Below, piece after piece: positions 27,439-36,065 of a stretch of DNA of 64,000 nucleotides. This stretch comes from Hymenobacter frigidus (GTDB lineage Bacteria; Bacteroidota; Bacteroidia; Cytophagales; Hymenobacteraceae). Made by a program: the position numbers and the translations under genes. Under the pieces are notes generated by a model. That model was not told where the DNA came from, made no database searches, and saw nothing but the letters and a program-made list of their open reading frames with translations. The stretch spans positions 62,001 to 126,000 of the forward strand of contig NZ_BMGY01000005.1 in NCBI RefSeq assembly GCF_014640435.1, given 5' to 3'. Each line of letters begins with the position of its first letter. Positions within the stretch are counted from its first letter, which is position 1.

Positions 27439-28590
27439 TTAATTATCGAAGAAATCTTCCACGCGTTCAACAATATAGTCTTGCTGCTCTTCCGTCAGCA
27501 GCGGATGAACCGGCAGCGAAAGGACAGCCCCGCAGAGCCGCTCGGCCACCGAAAATTGCCCCGCCCGGTAGCCCAGGTAGGCATAGGCCGGTTGCGCATG
27601 CACCGGCAGCGGGTAGTAAATCATGGTTGGCACCCCGCAGCTCTTCAGGAAATGCTGTAGCGTATCGCGGCGGCTGGGTTCCTCTAGCCGGATGGTGTAT
27701 TGATGAAAGACGTGGCTGCTGCGCGAGTCGCGGGCCGGAATAGTAATGCCGGCTACGGTGGTCAGCGCAGCATCGTAGCGGGCGGCCACGGCCTGGCGGG
27801 CGGCGGTATTGGTGGGTAGCTGCCGCAGCTTCACCCGTAGCAGGGCGGCTTGCAGGGTATCGAGGCGGGAATTGAGGCCGATGTGCTGGTGGTGGTATTT
27901 CTGGCTCTGGCCGTGGTTGGCAAGCTGGCGGAGCAAGATAGCGCGGGCCGGGTCGCGGGTGAGCAAGGCCCCGCCGTCGCCGAGGCCGCCGAGGTTTTTG
28001 GAGGGGAAGAAAGACGTGGTGCCTATTTCGCCCACTGCCCCGGCGTAGGCCGTTTCACCGTTTTCGAATTGAAAAGTAGCCCCGATGGCTTGGGCATTAT
28101 CCTCAATCAGTGCCACGCCGTGGCGAATGGAAATAGCGCGCAACGCCGCTAAATCGGCGCATTGCCCAAACAGATGGACCGCTACAATTGCGCCGGTACG
28201 CGGAGTGAGAGCCGCTTCCACCGCAGCTGGGTCAATGTTGAAGGTGTCGGGCCGTATATCTACCAGCACCGGCTTCAGGCCCAACAGCGCGGCGGCCTCC
28301 AGAGTGGCCACGTAGGTGAAGGCTGGAAGGATGATTTCGGCCCCGGCGGGCAGGTTCAGGCTCAACAGGGCCAGGGTGAGGGCGTCGGTGCCGTTGGCGC
28401 AGGGAATGATGTGCGCGCCGCCCAGATAGTCGCCCAACTCGGTGGCAAACTGCCCCACGGCCGGCCCCTGGATGAAGGCGGCCGAGTCCAGCACCTCCTG
28501 AACCGCTTCATCGAGCGCTGGTTGCAGGGCCGCGTGTTCGCCCACCAAATCGAGCAAAAGAATAGGGGAGGGCGGCGCGGGAAGAATCAA
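27439..28590 (-). CDS. DegT/DnrJ/EryC1-family PLP aminotransferase (WbpE-like)
   Basis: Sugar aminotransferase of 383 residues. Family features are FIQGPAVGQFATEL, CANGTDALTLAL, AFTYVATLEAA, VHLFGQ and the PLP lysine in TTSFFPSKNLGGLGDGG; the substrate-side NSRLDTLQAALLRVKL and the C-terminal LPVHAQPAY and LSLPVHPLLT are also present. It would transfer an amino group to a 3-keto nucleotide sugar made by the neighbouring dehydrogenase. No ATG exists near the N-terminus; a TTG at 28590 is the likely start. Sits between a GT2 gene and the dehydrogenase in the same orientation. Confidence 0.88.
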   Translation of the reverse strand: MILPAPPSPILLLDLVGEHAALQPALDEAVQEVLDSAAFIQGPAVGQFATELGDYLGGAHIIPCANGTDALTLALLSLNLPAGAEIILPAFTYVATLEAAALLGLKPVLVDIRPDTFNIDPAAVEAALTPRTGAIVAVHLFGQCADLAALRAISIRHGVALIEDNAQAIGATFQFENGETAYAGAVGEIGTTSFFPSKNLGGLGDGGALLTRDPARAILLRQLANHGQSQKYHHQHIGLNSRLDTLQAALLRVKLRQLPTNTAARQAVAARYDAALTTVAGITIPARDSRSSHVFHQYTIRLEEPSRRDTLQHFLKSCGVPTMIYYPLPVHAQPAYAYLGYRAGQFSVAERLCGAVLSLPVHPLLTEEQQDYIVERVEDFFDN

Positions 28591-28633
28591 AATAAAACCG
28601 AGAAAAGCAGCTTGCCAAAGATACTGGTCAAAC

Positions 28634-29527
28634 TCAGGCCAGCTCCCGCAGCAGCCACGAAAGTTTCAAGAGGTCGAGCAGCCGCAAGCGCGGCGCGGTC
28701 GAGAGCAGCTGGCGACGCAACGCCGGAGCCAGCGCCCCCAGCGTGGCACGAGCCGCCGGGGCCACACCCAGCCGGTGCAGGCGCAACGCCATTTGTAGCA
28801 GGCGCGAATCGGTACTGAACCCGTCTTCGCGGTACACCCGTGCCAGATTGCGAACCGCCTGCTCGCTTTTTTGCAGAAATATGGCGGCGGGTTCCAGCCC
28901 GGCGTGTAGCACGGGGTTGTCCAAATGCAGAATGGGTACGTTCGCCGTGGCAAGCCCCAGACCGAATTTAGTGTCTTCGTGGCCGTAGCCGGTCAGGCGC
29001 TCATCAAGCGGAAACTGGCGGAATACATCGGCCTGAACCAAGGCGTTATTGATGGTGAGCTGGCCGTAGGGAGCCGCCTGGCGCACGGCGGCGGGGCGGG
29101 CTTCCCGCGCCTGGCCGTAGCGCCAGCGCAGGAATAAGGCGGGGTCAGGAGGCGGAGTTGCTTCGTAGCGGGTGCCGCCGATGAGCACGGTGGCGCGGTC
29201 GCGCGCGGCGGCGTAGCGGGCCAGAAACCGGGTGTCGGGTAATAAACCGTCATTATCCAGCAGCAGCAGCCACTCGTGCTGCGCAACGGCCGCTAACTGA
29301 TTGCGAATGGCGGCCCGGCCCACATTGTGGGGCAATTCCTGGTAGCGCACGTTGGGTTGCGTCGCCAGGGTTCGGTTCAGCTTTCGAAAATTATCCTGCG
29401 ACCCATCATCGAGCAGAATTATTTCCACCGGGCCGTTCCAATCTTCTAATTGCGCGGCTAGCGAATTCACCAATTCGCGGACATCCCAATTAAATATCGG
29501 AATTAATACGGACAGCCCAACGGACAT
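28634..29527 (-). CDS. Glycosyltransferase family 2
   Basis: GT-A fold transferase of about 297 residues: LSVLIPIFNWDVRELVNSL, EIILLDDGSQDN (nucleotide-binding aspartates), LLLLDNDGLLPD as the DXD-like metal site, and GYGHEDTKFGLGL as the acceptor-side ED motif of Glyco_transf_7C-like proteins. The C-terminal ~70 residues are helical. ATG at 29527 is preferred to a TTG four codons upstream. Probably attaches a sugar, perhaps the one made by the two downstream enzymes, to a surface glycan. Confidence 0.88.
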   Translation of the reverse strand: MSVGLSVLIPIFNWDVRELVNSLAAQLEDWNGPVEIILLDDGSQDNFRKLNRTLATQPNVRYQELPHNVGRAAIRNQLAAVAQHEWLLLLDNDGLLPDTRFLARYAAARDRATVLIGGTRYEATPPPDPALFLRWRYGQAREARPAAVRQAAPYGQLTINNALVQADVFRQFPLDERLTGYGHEDTKFGLGLATANVPILHLDNPVLHAGLEPAAIFLQKSEQAVRNLARVYREDGFSTDSRLLQMALRLHRLGVAPAARATLGALAPALRRQLLSTAPRLRLLDLLKLSWLLRELA

Positions 29528-29578
29528 ATTAATTGCCAATCAACAAGAAAAATTAAACAATTAATTAGCCCGAACTAA

Positions 29579-30259
29579 TTACCGTGGCTGCGCCGAATCC
29601 AGCAACTCGCCGTCTTTACAAGTCAGTATGCGGTGTGGGTATTTTTCAATTAATTGAAAATTGTGCGTCGCCATTAAAACAGCAGTGCCAGCGTTATTTA
29701 TCTCGCCAAACAGCTGCATAATATTGGCCGAAACTTCGGGGTCGAGGTTGCCGGTGGGCTCATCGGCCAGCAGGAGTACGGGCTCATTGAGCATGGCCCG
29801 GGCGATGACCACGCGCTGCTGCTCGCCGCCCGAAAGGCGGTGCGGCATGCGGTTGGCGGCCCCGCTCAGGCCCACGCGCACCAGCACATCGGAAATGCGC
29901 TGTTGCTTCTGCGACTTGCCTTTCCAACCCGTGGCGTTGAGCACGAACATCAGATTTTCTGCCACCGTACGGTCCGAAAGCAACTGAAAATCCTGAAACA
30001 CGATGCCCAGCTTTCGGCGCAGGTAAGGCACTTTGCTGGCCGGTAGTTTCGGCAGCGAGTAGCCGGCCACGGTGCCCATGCCGCTTTGCAGCGGCAGGTC
30101 GGCGTACAGCGTTTTGAGCAGCGACGACTTGCCCGCGCCAGTACGGCCCACTAAGTAAGCAAACGCACCTTTTTCCAGCGCAAACGACACGCCCTGAAGC
30201 ACGGCCTGCTGCTCCTGCATTATCGTCGCTTCGTGCAGCTCAATAACGTTTTCAGTCAT
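29579..30259 (-). CDS. ftsE: FtsE-like ABC transporter ATPase
   Basis: ATPase subunit of about 226 residues with all motifs intact: Walker A GRTGAGKSSLLKTL, Q-loop VFQDFQLL, signature LSGGEQQRVVIARAML, Walker B VLLLADEPTGNLDPE and H-loop ATHNFQLI. This is the FtsE pattern; FtsE and FtsX activate peptidoglycan hydrolases at division. No ftsX is adjacent, which is common in the Bacteroidota. ATG at 30259 preferred; the frame is open to 30337 without ABC-like sequence. Follows a small conserved gene by 86 bases. Confidence 0.85.
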   Translation of the reverse strand: MTENVIELHEATIMQEQQAVLQGVSFALEKGAFAYLVGRTGAGKSSLLKTLYADLPLQSGMGTVAGYSLPKLPASKVPYLRRKLGIVFQDFQLLSDRTVAENLMFVLNATGWKGKSQKQQRISDVLVRVGLSGAANRMPHRLSGGEQQRVVIARAMLNEPVLLLADEPTGNLDPEVSANIMQLFGEINNAGTAVLMATHNFQLIEKYPHRILTCKDGELLDSAQPR

Positions 30260-30345
30260 GGATAACTCCACCTTTTCGGTGAGAAATGGAAATGCGCTAG
30301 TTGCTGAATTGGTCTGATTAAAAAGATTCAGGACCAACGCAAAAC

Positions 30346-30549
30346 TTAGATATTGAGCGGCCGTAATTTTCCGAATTCCAGTCCCGAAATCACGTCGGCC
30401 AGTTCGGTTTCCTTGCCTTCGAGGCCGTAGCGATGCAGGTCTTTCAACGGCCGGTCGGCCCGGAAGTAGGCAATGAGCACAAAGGCTTCATCCCGCAGCT
30501 GAATGTAGTCGGGGATTTTGGCCTTGCCTTTTACTTTGATGATGTACAT
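30346..30549 (-). CDS. Small conserved-looking protein upstream of ftsE
   Basis: 67 residues, MYIIKVKGKAKIPDYIQLRD at the N-terminus, then a hydrophobic strand (AFVLIAYFRAD) and a charged, helical second half. No signal or membrane segment. I do not know a named family; size and position immediately upstream of ftsE in the same orientation suggest co-transcription. Probably real, given its composition and an ATG at its start. Confidence 0.62.
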   Translation of the reverse strand: MYIIKVKGKAKIPDYIQLRDEAFVLIAYFRADRPLKDLHRYGLEGKETELADVISGLEFGKLRPLNI

Positions 30550-30557
30550 GGCGGGTA

Positions 30558-30652
30558 ATTATGAGTTTTGAATTATGAGTTATGAGTTGGGGCTACGGAC
30601 GCCTCAACGTGGCGGTTGAGCAAGTCATAACTCATAATTCAAAACTCATAAT
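30558..30652. repeat. AT-rich inverted repeat, 28-bp perfect arms
   Basis: Arms 30558-30585 and 30625-30652 are perfect complements built from short ATTATGAG/ATTATGAGTT units around a 39-base loop that is much more GC-rich. It fills the gap between the transaldolase gene and the small gene before ftsE. It could act as a terminator for the transaldolase on the minus strand, but there is no T-run. Confidence 0.82.
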
Positions 30653-30657
30653 ACGCG

Positions 30658-31314
30658 TTAAGAATTAACGCGCTTGTGGTCGGCCAGGAACGTGGCCAAG
30701 CCTTTGTCCGTGAGCGGGTGGTTGAGCAACGCGGTGATGACGTTGAGCGGGCAGGTTACCACATCGGCGCCGATTTCGGCGCATTGGATGAGGTGCGGCA
30801 CGTGGCGCACCGACGCGGCCAGCACCTCAGTAGGATAGCCGTAGTTGCTGAAAATCTGCACAATTTGCTCCACCAGCTGCAAGCCGTCGTGCCCGATATC
30901 GTCCAGACGACCCACGAAGGGCGACACGTAAGTTGCGCCGGCCTTGGCCGCCAGCAGGGCCTGCCCGGCCGTGAAAATCAAGGTGCAGTTGGTTTTAATG
31001 CCTTTGTCCGAGAAGTATTTAATGGCCTTCACGCCTTCCTTAATCATGGGTACTTTCACCACGATGTTGGGGTGCAGCTCGGCCAACTCTTCGCCCTCGC
31101 GGATGATGCCTTCAAAATCGGTCGAAATAACTTCGGCCGATACGTCGCCGTCCACCATTTCGCAGATTTGGCGGTAGTGGGCCATCACGTTGTCGATGCC
31201 GCGGATGCCTTCCTTGGCCATCAGCGAAGGATTGGTGGTTACGCCGTCGAGGACGCCCAACTCCACGGCTTCGCGGATTTCGGCCAGGTTGGCGGTGTCA
31301 ATAAAAAACTTCAT
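30658..31314 (-). CDS. Transaldolase / fructose-6-phosphate aldolase family
   Basis: Compact 218-residue class I aldolase. Key features: [43 protein letters not shown] with the Schiff-base lysine in that segment, [31 protein letters not shown], and the C-terminal [21 protein letters not shown]. The short form includes both fructose-6-phosphate aldolases (Fsa) and bacterial transaldolases (TalC-type) and the sequence alone does not separate them; in the Bacteroidota transaldolase in the pentose phosphate pathway is the more usual reading. Confidence 0.93.
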   Translation of the reverse strand: MKFFIDTANLAEIREAVELGVLDGVTTNPSLMAKEGIRGIDNVMAHYRQICEMVDGDVSAEVISTDFEGIIREGEELAELHPNIVVKVPMIKEGVKAIKYFSDKGIKTNCTLIFTAGQALLAAKAGATYVSPFVGRLDDIGHDGLQLVEQIVQIFSNYGYPTEVLAASVRHVPHLIQCAEIGADVVTCPLNVITALLNHPLTDKGLATFLADHKRVNS

Positions 31315-31317
31315 TCG

Positions 31318-31355
31318 TTAGCTATTAGCTGTTGGCTATTAGCTGTTAGCTATTT
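31318..31355. repeat. TTAGCTATTAGCTG tandem units
   Basis: Imperfect tandem units of TTAGCTATTAGCTGTTGGC type upstream of the transaldolase start, echoed by CTGTTAGCTAACAACTAA near 31396. Low-complexity spacer of the same character as the other AT-rich repeats. Confidence 0.5.
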
Positions 31356-31494
31356 ATTCGTGTTGAAACCGCGCCTTGGGGCTATGGTCCAACCGCTGTT
31401 AGCTAACAACTAATAAAAAAAGAATCGGCCCCAAAGCTACTCATTGGTCCGCCAAAAGCGGAACGGAGCAGCGTCGGGGCCGACAGAAAAGGGC

Positions 31495-31594
31495 AAAAAA
31501 AAGCAAGCCAAAATCGCACCGCATCAACCGCCTACCCTTGCTACCTTCCGGTCCTGGGGGAGTTCAGCAGGAGCTGGTCGTTCTGACTTGCCGC
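31495..31594 (-). ncRNA. ffs: Signal recognition particle RNA (small bacterial type)
   Basis: Minus-strand sequence carries the diagnostic SRP domain IV: CCCCCAGGACCGGAAGGUAG, with the GGAA tetraloop closed by C-G pairs and the asymmetric internal loop used to bind Ffh. The 5' end (GGCAAGUC) can pair with the 3' end (GGCUUGC), and a run of eight U follows, so the transcript is about 95-100 nt. This is the 4.5S-like form without an Alu domain. A TATCTTTG promoter lies just upstream. Confidence 0.92.
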
Positions 31595-31596
31595 TG

Positions 31597-31604
31597 CAAA
31601 GATA
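31597..31604 (-). promoter_or_regulatory. TAnnTTTG promoter box for SRP RNA
   Basis: TATCTTTG on the minus strand, the consensus Bacteroidota -7 element, three to seven bases before the expected 5' end of the SRP RNA. Confidence 0.78.
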
Positions 31605-32106
31605 CGTACAGATTCCGCGTTTTGGCGGGTTTGGACTGTTTTTTTGTGCCGAGGCTACTATCGCCCTGCGCTCAGTACTTTGTGGCGGGCTGTCCTGGCC
31701 AAGTGCGCGCGGCCAGTGCCGATTGGCAATCCATTGAGCACAAGATGCTATTGGCTATCGGTGGCCGGGGTTGGGGCCGTATTCGGGCGTGCCACGCGGC
31801 CCAGCGCTTCGGCAATAAAGTAGGGGAGGGAACTGGCCCAGCCGCGTTACGGAGCTCGCCTGACTAATGCCGGGTTGCAGATAGCCCGTTTCGCAAGCGC
31901 CTCTGGGGGGACGTGGTTGCTGGGGGACCGGGCCCAAATATGGTTGCCAGCCGTTCCGAGGAAGGCCAAAGCACCGGGCATTAACGGAGTGTAAGGGTTG
32001 GGGTAAGGGAAGAAATGGGGAAGTGGAAGTAAGCGTACAAAGCAAGAAAGTAGCAAGGATTAAAGGACGGCGCAGAAAACGCGGCCAACCCGGCTGCTTC
32101 CGTGAG
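31605..32106. other. Long spacer between SRP RNA and guaA
   Basis: About 500 bases without a convincing gene. Minus-strand frames over 31755-32180 are open but proline/arginine-rich and look like chance. No tRNA, RNase P or tmRNA signature is visible. The final 50 bases hold the guaA promoter. Confidence 0.5.
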
Positions 32107-32114
32107 TAGCTTTG
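32107..32114 (+). promoter_or_regulatory. TAnnTTTG promoter box for guaA
   Basis: TAGCTTTG lies four bases before the ATG of guaA at 32119, so transcription probably starts at or within a few bases of the start codon. Confidence 0.65.
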
Positions 32115-32118
32115 TGGC

Positions 32119-33654
32119 ATGGAACGACTCATCATCCTAGATTTCGGCTCGCAATACACGCAATTGATAGCCCGACGCATTCGCGAATTGCACGTGTTCT
32201 GCGAAATTCACCCCTACACCCACGCCCCGAGCCTCGCTTTAACTGAGGATATTCGGGGCATCATTCTTTCCGGCTCGCCTTGTTCGGTGCGGGATGAAGG
32301 GGCTCCCAACCCCGACCTGAGCCACTTGCTGGGCCACGTGCCGGTACTGGGCGTGTGCTACGGCGCGCAGCTGCTGGCCCAGCAGGGCGGGGGCTCGGTG
32401 CTGCCCGCCACCATCCGCGAGTACGGCCGGGCCCGGTTGGCCGAGCTGGACGCCGCTTCGCCGCTACTGGCGGACATGCACGCCGACTCGCAGGTGTGGA
32501 TGTCGCATGGCGACACCATTCAGGCGCTGCCGGCCGGGTACAACATCATTGCCAGCACGCCCGAGGTGGCGGTAGCCGCCTTTCAGATTGCCGGCCAGGA
32601 TACCTACGGCATCCAGTTTCACCCCGAAGTGACGCACTCCACCGAGGGCAAGCAGCTGCTGCGCAACTTCGTGGTCGACATCTGCCGCTGCGAGCAAAGC
32701 TGGACGCCCGACCACTTCGTGGATTCGGCCGTGCTGGCCCTGCAAAACACCATCGGCCCCGACGAGCAAGTGATTCTGGGCCTGTCGGGCGGGGTGGATA
32801 GCAGCGTAGCAGCCCTGCTACTGCACCGCGCCATCGGTCCGCGCCTGCACGGCATTTTCGTGGACAACGGCCTGCTGCGGCAGGACGAGTTTGCCACCGT
32901 ACTCAAAGCCTACGAAGGCCTGGGGCTGAACGTGACCGGCGTGCGGGCCGCGCCCGAGTTTTACGCCGCGCTCGAAGGCCTCAGCGACCCTGAAGCCAAG
33001 CGCAAGGCCATTGGCCGCACCTTTATTGAGGTGTTTGACCGCGAGGCGCAGAAGGTGGAAGGTGCCCGCTGGTTGGCCCAGGGCACCATTTACCCCGATG
33101 TGATTGAATCGGTTTCGGTACACGGCTCGTCGGTCACCATCAAAAGCCACCACAACGTGGGCGGCCTGCCCGAGAAGATGAACCTCAAGATTGTGGAGCC
33201 GTTGCGCATGCTCTTCAAGGACGAGGTGCGCGAAGTGGGCGCGGCCCTGGAGCTGCCCGCCGAGATTCTCAACCGCCACCCCTTTCCCGGCCCCGGCCTG
33301 GGCATCCGCATTCTCGGCGACATAACGCCGGAGAAAGTGGACCTGCTGCAGCGGGCCGATGGCGTGTTTATCAACCTGCTGAAAGAATACGGCCTCTACG
33401 ATAAAGTGTGGCAGGCCGGGGCCATGCTGCTGCCCGTGCAAAGCGTGGGCGTGATGGGCGACGAGCGCACCTACGAACGAGTAGTGGCCCTGCGCGCCGT
33501 GACCAGCGTGGACGGCATGACCGCCGATTGGGCCCACTTGCCCTACGAGTTTCTGGCGGACGTTAGCAACAAAATCATCAACCAGGTGCGGGGCATCAAC
33601 CGCGTGGTATATGATATTTCGAGCAAGCCGCCGGCCACGATTGAGTGGGAGTAG
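32119..33654 (+). CDS. guaA: GMP synthase (glutamine-hydrolysing)
   Basis: Last step of GMP synthesis: amination of XMP with glutamine and ATP. Full length at 511 residues. The glutaminase half has the nucleophile Cys80 in [12 protein letters not shown] and the His/Glu pair in [10 protein letters not shown]. The ATP-pyrophosphatase half has the PP-loop [16 protein letters not shown]. The C-terminal dimerisation domain ends [15 protein letters not shown], the standard terminus. Starts at ATG 32119 directly after the promoter box. Followed by an inverted repeat with a T-run that may be its terminator. Confidence 0.98.
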   Translation: MERLIILDFGSQYTQLIARRIRELHVFCEIHPYTHAPSLALTEDIRGIILSGSPCSVRDEGAPNPDLSHLLGHVPVLGVCYGAQLLAQQGGGSVLPATIREYGRARLAELDAASPLLADMHADSQVWMSHGDTIQALPAGYNIIASTPEVAVAAFQIAGQDTYGIQFHPEVTHSTEGKQLLRNFVVDICRCEQSWTPDHFVDSAVLALQNTIGPDEQVILGLSGGVDSSVAALLLHRAIGPRLHGIFVDNGLLRQDEFATVLKAYEGLGLNVTGVRAAPEFYAALEGLSDPEAKRKAIGRTFIEVFDREAQKVEGARWLAQGTIYPDVIESVSVHGSSVTIKSHHNVGGLPEKMNLKIVEPLRMLFKDEVREVGAALELPAEILNRHPFPGPGLGIRILGDITPEKVDLLQRADGVFINLLKEYGLYDKVWQAGAMLLPVQSVGVMGDERTYERVVALRAVTSVDGMTADWAHLPYEFLADVSNKIINQVRGINRVVYDISSKPPATIEWE

Positions 33655-33680
33655 AACCCAAGGCTTGACGAATAACAGCA

Positions 33681-33790
33681 CGTCATGCTGAGCCTAGCCG
33701 AAGCATCTCTACCGTATGAGTAATCCAATCGAAAGGGTTACCAACACAATAGAGATGCTTCGGCTAAGCTCAGCATGACGTTCTTTTTTC
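33681..33790. repeat. GTCATGCT-family inverted repeat after guaA
   Basis: Arms 33681-33711 and 33750-33780 (31 bases) pair with one mismatch: CGTCATGCTGAGCCTAGCCG... with ...GCTCAGCATGACG. A run of six T within TTCTTTTTTC follows on the plus strand, so this copy can act as the guaA terminator. Confidence 0.85.
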
Positions 33791-33812
33791 AAACTGTTTA
33801 GACACTGACCAA

Positions 33813-34541
33813 ATGCGTTTCCACTGCCTCCAACACATGCCCGAGGAAGGCCCCGGCCACGCCGCCGACTGGCTGGCTGCGCACGGTCATTCGCTCACTT
33901 TCACCCGCTTATTCGAGCCCAATCCGATGTTTCCTGCCATGGACAACTTCGACGGCCTGCTCATTCTGGGTGGGGCTATGAGCGTGCACGATGAGGAGAA
34001 TCTGCCGTGGCTGCGCGCCGAAAAGGTCTTCATCCAGGAGGTGTTGCGGACGGGGAAGGTGACGCTGGCCATTTGCCTGGGGGCGCAGCTGGTGGCGCAG
34101 GCACTGGGCGGCGAGGTGCGCCCCAACCCGGACCCGGAAATCGGATTCTGGACGGTACGCTTCTCGGTGAAGTCCCTCGAGCACCCGCTGCTGCGCGGGT
34201 GGCCGGAGAAGGCGGCCGTGCTGCACTGGCACATGGACACGTTTACGGTGCCGCCGGGCGCTATGCGGGTGGGCATGTCGGCCGGGTGCGCCACGCAGGG
34301 CTTTGTGTGGGGTGACGGGATTATCGGCCTGCAGTTTCACCCCGAAATGACGGTGCCGATGGTGGAAAAGCTGATGGAATTTGAAGGCCACGAAACGGCC
34401 GAGGAGCAGGAATTCGTGCAGACGGCCGCACAGATTCGGGCCAAAATGAAATCGGTGTGGAAGGGCCGCAAGCTACTGGAATCGCTGCTGGCGAACCTGG
34501 TAGCAGTGCATGAAGGGGATATTGCGGCACTGGCTGGATAA
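33813..34541 (+). CDS. Class I glutamine amidotransferase-like protein
   Basis: Stand-alone amidotransferase of 242 residues, related to the GMP synthase glutaminase half and to YfeJ-type proteins. Oxyanion strand ILGGAMS, nucleophile in AICLGAQLVAQALGG, partner His/Glu in LQFHPEMTV. A C-terminal ~50-residue helical extension (TAEEQEFVQTAAQIRAKM onward) follows. The acceptor or partner subunit is not known; location after guaA may be coincidental since an inverted repeat with a T-run separates them. Confidence 0.87.
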   Translation: MRFHCLQHMPEEGPGHAADWLAAHGHSLTFTRLFEPNPMFPAMDNFDGLLILGGAMSVHDEENLPWLRAEKVFIQEVLRTGKVTLAICLGAQLVAQALGGEVRPNPDPEIGFWTVRFSVKSLEHPLLRGWPEKAAVLHWHMDTFTVPPGAMRVGMSAGCATQGFVWGDGIIGLQFHPEMTVPMVEKLMEFEGHETAEEQEFVQTAAQIRAKMKSVWKGRKLLESLLANLVAVHEGDIAALAG

Positions 34542-34549
34542 GAAAGCGT

Positions 34550-34639
34550 CTGTCATGCTGAGCACCGCGAAGCATTCTGTTACGGCTGAACGAAACCGTT
34601 GTAACGTGACAGGATGCTTCGCGGTGCTCAGCACGACAG
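34550..34639. repeat. GTCATGCT-family inverted repeat between convergent genes
   Basis: Arms 34550-34583 and 34606-34639 pair over 34 bases with three mismatches. The inner part reads GAAGCATTCTG rather than GAAGCATCTCT, marking a sub-type. It lies between the amidotransferase and dGTPase gene ends. Confidence 0.82.
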
Positions 34640-34645
34640 GCGATT

Positions 34646-36031
34646 CTAAAACCCTTTCGGCAGCTCAATTCCCTTTATTGTCTTGTACAAGCTCAACGCA
34701 TTCTGGTCGGTCATGCCAGCCACAAAATCGGTGAGCAGCAGGATTTTTTCATAAGCCGATACGCCGGCCTGATGGCCTTCGGCGCGGAACTGCTCGGGCA
34801 GCAGCAGCAGCAATTTGCGGCTGCGGTGGCCCTGGCTGGCGTCGAACACGGCGCAGAGGAAAGCGTCGAGCAGGCCGCCGAGGACCTCAAAGCCGGCGGC
34901 TTCAATTTCGAGCACCGGGCGGCTGCGGTAGAGCTGGTTGATGCTCAGACGCTGCACTTCCTGCAAATCGACCCAGCAGCTCAGTTCTTTAATAAGCGGC
35001 TGGTCGTACTCACCGCGCAGAATGGCGGGGGCGTGCCGGGCGAAGAGGGTAGCGGTTTCGGCCACCAGCTTGCCGATGAGGCGCGCCCGGATGTAGCCCA
35101 ACTCCTCACGCCAGTCGTGCCACTGCACGCTGCCGATGCGGTCGGCCGGGTCGTTGAGCATCTTTTTGAGGAGGGGCAAGCCGGTTTCGGGTGCAATCAG
35201 GCCCAGCTTCAGACCGTCCTCGAAGTCGATGATGCGGTAGCAGAGGTCGTCGGCGGCTTCGACCAGAAAGGCCAGCGGGTGGCGGTGGTAGAAGCCCGCT
35301 GCCGCGTCTTTAGGTAGTAAGCCCAGCTCGGCGGCTACGTGCTGAAAACGGCTGTTTTCGGTTTGAAAATGGCCGTATTTCTTTTCCGAAGCGCCGTTTC
35401 TCCGAGCGGCATCGGCCACCAGGCTGGGCCGGGGGTATTTGGTGAACGCGCCCAGCGTGGCATAGGTGAGGCCGAGGCCGGCCGTGCCGGTGCTGTGGGC
35501 CGCGTAGGTGTGCGTGAGGATGCGGAACCCCGCCGCGTTGCCCTCAAAATGCTGCAAGTCGGCGATTTCGGCGGGCGTTAGCTGCGCCAGGTAGGGGGCT
35601 GCGGTGGCGCTGAGGAAGTAACTGCTGATGGCATCCTCGCCGGAGTGGCCGAAGGGCGGGTTGCCGATGTCGTGGGCCAGGCAGGCGGCGGCCACGATGT
35701 CGCCGCAGTCCTGGTCGAGGTTGGGTAGGAGCTGGGCCAGCTCGGCGTCGTTTTCCAGCAGGTGGCGGGCGGCGAGGCGGCCCAGCGAGCGGCCCACCAC
35801 GGCGGTTTCGAGCGAGTGGGTAAGCCGGGTGTGCACGAAGTCGGTTTCGGGCAGGGGCATCACCTGGGTTTTGCGCTGCAAGCGGCGGAACGCGGAGCTG
35901 AACACCACCCGGTCGTAGTCCTGCACGAAGGCTCCGCGCCCGGGGGCGGCACTGGTGGGCGGGAGCTGTTGGTCGGGGAAGCGGCGCTGCGAGAGCAGGC
36001 GCGGCCAGTGCATGAGTTCTTGGGAAGGCAT
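34646..36031 (-). CDS. dgt: dGTP triphosphohydrolase (HD domain)
   Basis: Hydrolyses dGTP to deoxyguanosine and triphosphate, controlling dNTP pools. 461 residues. HD-superfamily metal motifs: HTRLTHSLE, CLAHDIGNPPFGHSGEDAI, and an aspartate in LVEAADDLCYRIIDFEDG. The N-terminal DYDRVVFSSAFRRLQRKTQV is typical of the Dgt family. Start ATG at 36031, 35 bases after the DUF1361 stop on the same strand; the two could be co-transcribed. Confidence 0.93.
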   Translation of the reverse strand: MPSQELMHWPRLLSQRRFPDQQLPPTSAAPGRGAFVQDYDRVVFSSAFRRLQRKTQVMPLPETDFVHTRLTHSLETAVVGRSLGRLAARHLLENDAELAQLLPNLDQDCGDIVAAACLAHDIGNPPFGHSGEDAISSYFLSATAAPYLAQLTPAEIADLQHFEGNAAGFRILTHTYAAHSTGTAGLGLTYATLGAFTKYPRPSLVADAARRNGASEKKYGHFQTENSRFQHVAAELGLLPKDAAAGFYHRHPLAFLVEAADDLCYRIIDFEDGLKLGLIAPETGLPLLKKMLNDPADRIGSVQWHDWREELGYIRARLIGKLVAETATLFARHAPAILRGEYDQPLIKELSCWVDLQEVQRLSINQLYRSRPVLEIEAAGFEVLGGLLDAFLCAVFDASQGHRSRKLLLLLPEQFRAEGHQAGVSAYEKILLLTDFVAGMTDQNALSLYKTIKGIELPKGF

Positions 36032-36065
36032 GGGGCAAATGTAGCCGCCGATACCGGGCGGGCAA

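Noticed and set aside
31755-32180. A 141-codon minus-strand open frame upstream of guaA
   Set aside because: Proline/arginine-rich translation without motifs, and it runs through the guaA promoter and start.
32818-33681. A 287-codon open frame opposite guaA
   Set aside because: Shadow of guaA with composition typical of the opposite strand; no motifs.
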